DNA of 5,365 bases from Pseudomonadota bacterium (GTDB taxonomy: Bacteria > Pseudomonadota > Alphaproteobacteria > Acetobacterales > Acetobacteraceae), in NCBI GenBank assembly GCA_021805485.1, contig JAJZFF010000435.1:1-5365 (forward strand), read 5' to 3'. The position numbers and the translations under genes are program-made. How positions within the stretch are numbered: the stretch's first letter is position 1; every line of letters begins with the position of its first letter. Of the stretch, positions 5,270 to 5,365 are shown in pieces. The notes under the pieces are model-generated. The model worked only from the letters and a program-made list of their open reading frames with translations. It ran no database searches and was not told the DNA's origin.

Positions 5270-5365
5270 ATGAAGCGCGAACGCCAGTTGCGGCCGATCT
5301 TCACCCGCCGGGCCCTGCTGCTCGGGGCGGCGGAACTCGGCGTGTTCGGCCTGCTCGGCCTGCGG
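5270..5365 (+). CDS. mrdA: Penicillin-binding protein 2 (MrdA), N-terminus only
   Basis: Only 32 codons are in the window, beginning at the ATG with GAGG 5 bases upstream and continuing off the right edge. The product starts with a basic cytoplasmic segment (MKRERQLRPIFTRR), followed by one hydrophobic helix (ALLLGAAELGVFGLLGL, about 15-31). This is how alphaproteobacterial PBP2, the elongasome peptidoglycan transpeptidase, begins; the FTRRALLLG motif is typical. No catalytic motif (SxxK, SxN, KTG) can be seen because the gene is cut. Position 7 bases after mreD is the standard mreC-mreD-mrdA order and carries much of the weight. rodA would be expected next. Confidence 0.85.
   Translation, partial: MKRERQLRPIFTRRALLLGAAELGVFGLLGLR

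Overview
The window reads as chromosomal housekeeping DNA from a very GC-rich Gram-negative bacterium (about 70% G+C by eye). The codons strongly favour G or C in the third position, and the proteins most resemble alphaproteobacterial ones. An Acetobacteraceae or Rhodospirillales host is a reasonable guess, but it rests on protein style only and was not confirmed by a search. I see no mobile element, tRNA, rRNA or CRISPR array, and no gene-free stretch longer than about 150 bases.

Layout. Two divergent gene blocks flank a short AT-richer gap at roughly 2809-2956. The minus-strand block, read right to left, is an OxyR-type LysR regulator, a DUF374 acyltransferase-like protein, and kdtA/waaA (Kdo transferase). 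kdtA runs off the left edge. The three genes overlap by 4 and 16 bases, so they form a tight, probably translationally coupled operon. The plus-strand block starts with two small membrane proteins: a DUF883/YqjD-like tail-anchored protein and a YqjE/holin-like protein. After a 94-base gap come mreC, mreD and the first 32 codons of mrdA (PBP2), which runs off the right edge.

How the genes fit together. Both blocks concern the cell envelope. KdtA attaches Kdo to lipid A precursor, and the DUF374 protein is a plausible lipid A or lysophospholipid acyltransferase. MreC, MreD and PBP2 belong to the elongasome that builds lateral cell-wall peptidoglycan. The YqjD/YqjE-like pair are small inner-membrane proteins whose Enterobacterial relatives are linked to stress and stationary phase. 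The unusual feature is that a peroxide-sensor-type regulator, with both redox cysteines and both pocket threonines conserved, heads the lipid A operon.

No clearly new system is visible. The points most worth a second look are the oxyR-lipid A coupling, the start-site problem and possible operator at oxyR, the DUF374-kdtA pairing, the lack of mreB before mreC, and small hairpins placed just before several start codons in the plus-strand block.
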